A stretch of DNA of 10,033 nt from Azonexus sp. (lineage in GTDB: Bacteria; Pseudomonadota; Gammaproteobacteria; Burkholderiales; Rhodocyclaceae): positions 1 through 10,033 of the forward strand of contig JAKLLI010000042.1 in NCBI GenBank assembly GCA_023150195.1, in the 5' to 3' direction. Below, in pieces: positions 6,672-10,033 of this stretch; the first letter of the stretch is position 1, and every line of letters begins with the position of its first letter. Under the pieces are notes generated by a model. It did not search any database. It saw only the letters and a list, made by a program, of their open reading frames with translations, and was not told where the DNA came from. A program made the translations under genes and the position numbers.

Positions 6672-7291
6672 CGCCCTTGATCATTGGTCTGACCGGCGGC
6701 ATCGGGAGCGGCAAGAGCACCGTGGCCGACGCTTTTGTTGTCGCCGGGGCGACGCTGGTCGACACCGATGCTATCGCCCATGCATTGACCGCGCCCGGCG
6801 GTGAGGCCATGCCGGCACTGCAGGCATGCTTCGGGCCGGGCATCGTGACGCCCGAGGGCGCACTTGATCGGACCGCCATGCGCGAACGGGTTTTTGCCGA
6901 TGCGGCGGCACGCGCCCAGCTGGAAGCGGTCTTGCATCCCCTGATTCGAGCGCAGGCGCTGGCGGCATGTGTGGCCGCTACCGGGCCGTATGTGTTGCTG
7001 GCTGTCCCCTTGCTGGTCGAAACCGGCGCCTATCGGGAACAGTGCGACCGGATTCTGGTTGTCGATTGCCCGGAATCCCTGCAGGTGCAGCGAGTGATGG
7101 CACGTAACGGCCTGGCCGCGCAGCAGGTCGAGGCGATCATGGCTGCGCAGGCCAGTCGCGGTGCGCGACTGGCAGCGGCCGATGATGTGCTGCTCAATGA
7201 TGGGGAAACCGATCTGATCGATTTGCAGGTCTACCGTCTGCATCGCAAGTATCTCGGGCTGGCTGCGGAAAAACTTAAAGCAAGCTGTTGA
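6668..7291 (+). CDS. coaE: Dephospho-CoA kinase
   Basis: CoaE catalyses the last step of coenzyme A synthesis, phosphorylating the 3'-OH of dephospho-CoA with ATP in the cytoplasm. The 207 aa length is normal. Visible: P-loop GLTGGIGSGKST at 7-18; VDTDAIAH at 31-38, where VDAD is common; ALDRTAMRERVFAD (65-78) with HPLI at 90-93; a hydrophobic strand ending VPLLVETG (113-120); CPESLQVQRVMARNG (134-148) in the lid; and QASRGARLAAADDVLLNDG (161-179) at the end of the conserved core. The start overlaps the stop of the SPOR gene. Fifty-seven bases separate it from zapD, the only same-strand gap of any size in the window. Confidence 0.96.
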   Translation: MTPLIIGLTGGIGSGKSTVADAFVVAGATLVDTDAIAHALTAPGGEAMPALQACFGPGIVTPEGALDRTAMRERVFADAAARAQLEAVLHPLIRAQALAACVAATGPYVLLAVPLLVETGAYREQCDRILVVDCPESLQVQRVMARNGLAAQQVEAIMAAQASRGARLAAADDVLLNDGETDLIDLQVYRLHRKYLGLAAEKLKASC

Positions 7292-7316
7292 GATTTGCTC
7301 GCAAATCGCTCAGAAT
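7288..7316 (+). promoter_or_regulatory. Candidate promoter for zapD-yacG
   Basis: TTGAGA (7288-7293, five of six matches to the -35 consensus) and CAGAAT (7311-7316, four of six to the -10) are 17 bases apart, the best spacing. The region is much richer in A+T than the genes around it. The -35 covers the coaE stop. Unproven. Confidence 0.35.
7292..7307. repeat. Perfect 16-base palindrome between coaE and zapD
   Basis: GATTTGC and GCAAATC are separated by TC. As RNA this would give a six-pair stem with a CTCG loop. It lies right after the coaE stop and inside the spacer of the candidate zapD promoter. It could be an operator or a weak end signal for coaE; no T tract follows at once, though TTTTCC occurs at 7325-7330. 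Confidence 0.5.
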
Positions 7317-7348
7317 TCACGAAATTTTCCTGAATTTGGACCCTGTTC

Positions 7349-8107
7349 GTGATCATCTACGAGTACCCGTTTAACGAGCGCATCCGGACGCTGCTGCGAC
7401 TTGAAGACCTCTTCGAGAAAACAGCGTATTTCGTTCGCTCTGAAGGGGCGCACGAACACCATGCGGCCTTGTTGACGCTGTTCGAAATTCTGGAAGTGGC
7501 CGGCCGTGCCGATCTCAAGATGGATCTGATTCAGGAACTGGAACGTCAGCGTCAAACGCTGCTGGCCTTCCGCAATAACCCTGAAATCTCCGAAGAAGCC
7601 CTGTCCGGCGCGCTGTATGAAATCGAGCAGGCGTCTGCCGCCTTGCTCGCCATGTCCGGCAAGATGGGACAGTACCTGCGTGATAACGATTGGCTGATGG
7701 GCATCAAGAGCCGGGCCGCCATCCCCGGCGGTGTCTGCGAATTTGATCTGCCTTCGTATCACTGGTGGTTGAATCGCAGCCCGGAAAGTCGGCGCGACGC
7801 CATCGACGCCTGGAGTCGCCCACTCCTGGCACTGCGTGACGCCTCGGCCATCGTGCTGCGCTTGCTGCGCGCCAGTGGCCGTCCCAAGCAATACGCCGCC
7901 GTGCTCGGTCAGTTTCAGCTGAATCTGGGCGGCACCTCGGCGCAGATGGTGCGTGTTGCGGTTAAACGCGAAGAGGCAGCCATCCCGGAAGTCAGCGCCA
8001 ACAAGTATTTCCTCAACATCCGCTTCACCAAGCCGCCGGCTGGCGAGATCAAGGCCAAGGGCTGTGATCGCGATGTGGCGTTTGAGCTGACCTTCTGCAA
8101 CCTGTGA
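7349..8107 (+). CDS. zapD: Cell division protein ZapD, GTG start
   Basis: ZapD (formerly YacF, DUF1342) binds the FtsZ C-terminal tail and bundles FtsZ filaments in the cytoplasmic Z-ring. The 252 aa length is close to the 247 aa of the E. coli protein. Family features: the opening [18 protein letters not shown] (2-19), a largely helical first domain, [12 protein letters not shown] (60-71), KMGQYLRDN (105-113), and [17 protein letters not shown] (125-141), which is the most conserved block. The GTG at 7349 gives the expected N-terminus; the ribosome binding site is poor (GGA at 7338-7340). The stop overlaps the GTG start of yacG (GTGA), the usual coaE-zapD-yacG order. Confidence 0.95.
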   Translation: MIIYEYPFNERIRTLLRLEDLFEKTAYFVRSEGAHEHHAALLTLFEILEVAGRADLKMDLIQELERQRQTLLAFRNNPEISEEALSGALYEIEQASAALLAMSGKMGQYLRDNDWLMGIKSRAAIPGGVCEFDLPSYHWWLNRSPESRRDAIDAWSRPLLALRDASAIVLRLLRASGRPKQYAAVLGQFQLNLGGTSAQMVRVAVKREEAAIPEVSANKYFLNIRFTKPPAGEIKAKGCDRDVAFELTFCNL

Positions 8108-8319
8108 GCGAATCCCCGAAAGTACGCAAGGTGCGCTGTCCGCAATGCGGTCGCGATGCCCTCTGGGGCCCGGAAAACCGCTATCGCCCCTTCTGCTCCG
8201 AGCGTTGCAAACAGATTGATCTGGGCGCGTGGGCGAGCGGCAGTTATGCCATTCCCGGCGCGTTGACCGATGAAGCCGGCAATCCCCTTGTGCCGGATCT
8301 GGATCCCTCAGGCAACTGA
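8104..8319 (+). CDS. yacG: DNA gyrase inhibitor YacG, GTG start
   Basis: This is a small zinc-binding protein of 71 aa. The four cysteines C12, C15, C31 and C35 (CPQC, then 15 residues, then CSERC) form the treble-clef zinc site. [23 protein letters not shown] (from 30) is the family signature. In E. coli YacG binds GyrB and inhibits gyrase. The GTG start overlaps the zapD stop in GTGA, so translation is probably coupled to zapD. The C-terminal tail is acidic and short, as usual. Confidence 0.93.
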   Translation: MSESPKVRKVRCPQCGRDALWGPENRYRPFCSERCKQIDLGAWASGSYAIPGALTDEAGNPLVPDLDPSGN

Positions 8320-8320
8320 T

Positions 8321-8338
8321 CGGTCATTCGCCCGACCG
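8321..8338. terminator. Weak hairpin between the convergent yacG and Nudix-ThiE genes
   Basis: CGGTC and GACCG pair around an 8-base loop in the 24-base gap between the two stop codons. It could serve both directions as a weak end signal, but the stem is five pairs and has no T tract. Rho-dependent ending is equally possible. Confidence 0.25.
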
Positions 8339-8343
8339 TTCCA

Positions 8344-9288
8344 TCACCAGCCGCGCATCAGCGCGATCCCATGTGCGCCATGCTCTTGCGCAGTGGGCAA
8401 CATCGCGGGTGTCTGGCCGCCGAGCGCGAACACCGGTAGCGTGTTGCCCGCACAGGCCTGGGCAAATCCCGACCAGCCGAGGCCGCGTTGTTCCGGATGC
8501 GTGGGGGTGGGCAGGACCGGCCCGAGCAGGGTGTAGTCGAGCGCCAGTTCGCCTGCGCGGGCGATTTCTTCCGTTGTGTGACAGGAGGCGCCCACCCAGG
8601 CAAAGTCTGGACGTTGCGCCAGTTCAGCCAACTGTGTGGCCGTCACATGCAGACCGTCTGCGCTCAATTCATGGGCGAGTTGTGCGTCGCCATTCACCAT
8701 CAGCAGGGCACCGTGGTTGGTGCACTGTTGCCTGAGCGCCATGCCAAAGGCTTTTCTGGTGGCTGCCGGCAGACCTTTGTCGCGCAGCTGCACCAGGCGC
8801 AGGCCCTTGTTCAGGGCCGTTTTCACACGTTCAAGTTCGTGCTCGACGCCCTTGGCCTCGGCGTTCGTGATCGCCATGGATTCGGGCAGTGAGAGGGCTT
8901 TCAGAATGGGGAAATTGGCGGGCAGAATGGGGCTGACCTGTGCCGCCTCGGTACAGGCTTGCCAGTTGACCGCCGAATGTTCGAGCGGCGCGGTGATGCC
9001 GATTTCGCCGGTCCACGCCGTCACACGCCAAAAATTGAGGCGCACCGTCGCATGCGGATAGGTGAACTGCCGTGTCAGCCAGGGCGAACAGGCGGTGACG
9101 GTAATGCCCAGTTCTTCGTAGAGTTCTCGCACCAGCGCATCGCGCACGCTTTCTCCGGCCTCCAGCTTGCCGCCGGGAAATTCCCAATAGCCTGCGTAGA
9201 CCTTGCCGGGTGGGCGCTGGGCCAGCAAAAAGCGGCGTCCGCCGTCGCGCAGCATGACGGCGGCGGCGACTTCAACAATCGGCGTCAT
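8344..9288 (-). CDS. Nudix hydrolase fused to a ThiE/TenI-like domain
   Basis: This is a 314 aa two-domain protein. Residues 1-130 are a MutT-type Nudix hydrolase: VEVAAAVMLRDG, RPPGKVYAGYWEFPGGK (25-41) and a full Nudix box from G40 through E46 to R54-E55-x2-E58-E59-x-G61-I62. MutT-like enzymes cleave oxidised nucleotides such as 8-oxo-dGTP. Residues 137-314 resemble thiamine phosphate synthase/TenI: VQLRDK (166-171), VNG (198-200), DGLHV (211-215), GASCHT (233-238), DYTLLGPVLPTPTHP (251-265) and ALGG (288-291). Known ThiE enzymes have VND and a lysine after PTxT; here these are Gly200 and His264, so thiamine phosphate synthesis is doubtful. Such fusions are known in proteobacteria. The start overlaps the stop of the DUF815 gene (ATGA). 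Confidence 0.9.
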   Translation of the reverse strand: MTPIVEVAAAVMLRDGGRRFLLAQRPPGKVYAGYWEFPGGKLEAGESVRDALVRELYEELGITVTACSPWLTRQFTYPHATVRLNFWRVTAWTGEIGITAPLEHSAVNWQACTEAAQVSPILPANFPILKALSLPESMAITNAEAKGVEHELERVKTALNKGLRLVQLRDKGLPAATRKAFGMALRQQCTNHGALLMVNGDAQLAHELSADGLHVTATQLAELAQRPDFAWVGASCHTTEEIARAGELALDYTLLGPVLPTPTHPEQRGLGWSGFAQACAGNTLPVFALGGQTPAMLPTAQEHGAHGIALMRGW

Positions 9289-10033
9289 TGCGCCGCTGCC
9301 TCACCGGCCAGTCGTCCCGCCAGGTCGCGGGCGAATTGCCACGCCACCCGGCCCGAGCGTGAGCCGCGGCTCAAGGCCCAGTTGAGCGCTTCGCGTTCGT
9401 GGCTGGCAATACAGTCACTGCTCAGGCCAAAGACGCCGGCCCAGTGGGCAAACACCGCGAGGTAATCGTTCTGCGAGAAGGGGTAGAAGGAAATCCACAG
9501 GCCGAAACGTTCCGAGAGGGAGATTTTTTCTTCAATCGCTTCGCCGGGGTGGATTTCGTCGTCCACGCGCACGGTTTCCAGGTTTTCCGAAAAATATTCG
9601 GGCATCAGGTGGCGGCGGTTCGAGGTGGCGTAGATCAGCACATTGTCCGGCGGTGCGGCCACCGAGCCGTCAAGCACGGATTTGAGCGCCTTGTAAGCCG
9701 TTTCGCCCGCGTCAAACGAAAGGTCGTCGCAGAAAATGATGAATTTCTCCGGTCGACCGTCGAGCAGGTCGACAATGTCGGGCAAATCCACCAGATCGTG
9801 CTTGTCGACCTCGATCAGGCGCAAGCCTTGCGCGACATAGGCATTGAATACCGCCTTGACCAGCGACGATTTGCCGCAACCCCGCGCACCGGTTAGCAGC
9901 ACATTGTTCGCCCCGCGACCGGCCACGAACTGGGCGGTATTGGCAACGATGCGTGCTTTTTGGTCGTCGACGGTTTCGATGTCTTGTAGCCGGATCGGAT
10001 GCGGGTGCGCGACCGCCTGCAGCCAGCCCTGAG
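9285..10033 (-). CDS. DUF815-family AAA+ ATPase, 5' end beyond the window
   Basis: About 248 residues are visible, and the frame stays open to the right edge, so the start is not here. The GTG at 9926 is internal: residues upstream of it (HPHPIRLQDIETVDDQK, NTAQFVAGRGANN) belong to the family. Walker A is GARGCGKS (48-55 of the visible part). Walker B is FIIFCDDLSFD (97-107). A sensor-like stretch IYATSNRRHLMPEYFSEN lies at 133-150, followed by LSERFGLWISFYPFSQ (172-187) and an arginine-rich SRGSRSGRVAWQFARD (221-236). DUF815 proteins are predicted P-loop ATPases; their cellular task is not established. The stop overlaps the start of the Nudix-ThiE gene (ATGA), so the two are probably made together. 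Confidence 0.9.
   Translation of the reverse strand, partial: QGWLQAVAHPHPIRLQDIETVDDQKARIVANTAQFVAGRGANNVLLTGARGCGKSSLVKAVFNAYVAQGLRLIEVDKHDLVDLPDIVDLLDGRPEKFIIFCDDLSFDAGETAYKALKSVLDGSVAAPPDNVLIYATSNRRHLMPEYFSENLETVRVDDEIHPGEAIEEKISLSERFGLWISFYPFSQNDYLAVFAHWAGVFGLSSDCIASHEREALNWALSRGSRSGRVAWQFARDLAGRLAGEAAAQ

Noticed and set aside
9924..9926. GTG as the start of the DUF815 gene
   Set aside because: Family-like sequence continues in frame upstream to the window edge, so this GTG is an internal valine.

Overview
The window looks like chromosomal DNA of a high-GC Gram-negative bacterium, most likely a betaproteobacterium (Rhodocyclales-like is my best guess, by inference). The evidence is the joined ftsY-ftsE-ftsX genes, the coaE-zapD-yacG cluster, the form of the ZapD N-terminus, the MutT-ThiE fusion and the DUF815 ATPase. 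Coding density is very high. I see no insertion sequence, prophage, CRISPR array, tRNA or rRNA.

Layout. At the left edge, the 5' end of an M16-type peptidase with a signal peptide points left. A short divergent intergenic region follows, with a candidate extended -10 promoter and a leader dyad. Then come ftsY-ftsE-ftsX on the + strand (289-2806): the SRP receptor and the FtsEX divisome ABC complex. Tail to tail with ftsX, with no base between the stop codons, lies a three-gene minus-strand unit read as DOMON-like protein, then NamZ/DUF1343-family protein, then ArsB/SLC13-like permease (5789 down to 2807). A 192-base divergent spacer holds a hairpin and a candidate promoter with an overlapping dyad. 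It leads to a TTG-started SPOR-domain membrane protein, coaE, and then zapD-yacG on the + strand (5982-8319). Convergent to these on the minus strand are a DUF815 AAA+ ATPase, cut by the right edge, and a Nudix-ThiE/TenI fusion protein.

Functional reading. Much of the window concerns the cell envelope and division: FtsEX controls septal wall hydrolysis, ZapD bundles FtsZ, SPOR domains bind denuded septal glycan, YacG inhibits gyrase, and NamZ-family enzymes remove MurNAc from glycan ends. Seven of the eight same-strand gene junctions are 4-base ATGA or GTGA overlaps, which suggests widespread translational coupling. The one exception, coaE to zapD, carries an AT-rich spacer with a perfect palindrome and a plausible promoter.

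The least described element is the DOMON-like/NamZ-like/permease unit. Its NamZ-like protein lacks a signal peptide and has PQHG where I recall PEHG in characterised relatives. Most other content is well known, and no clearly novel system is evident.
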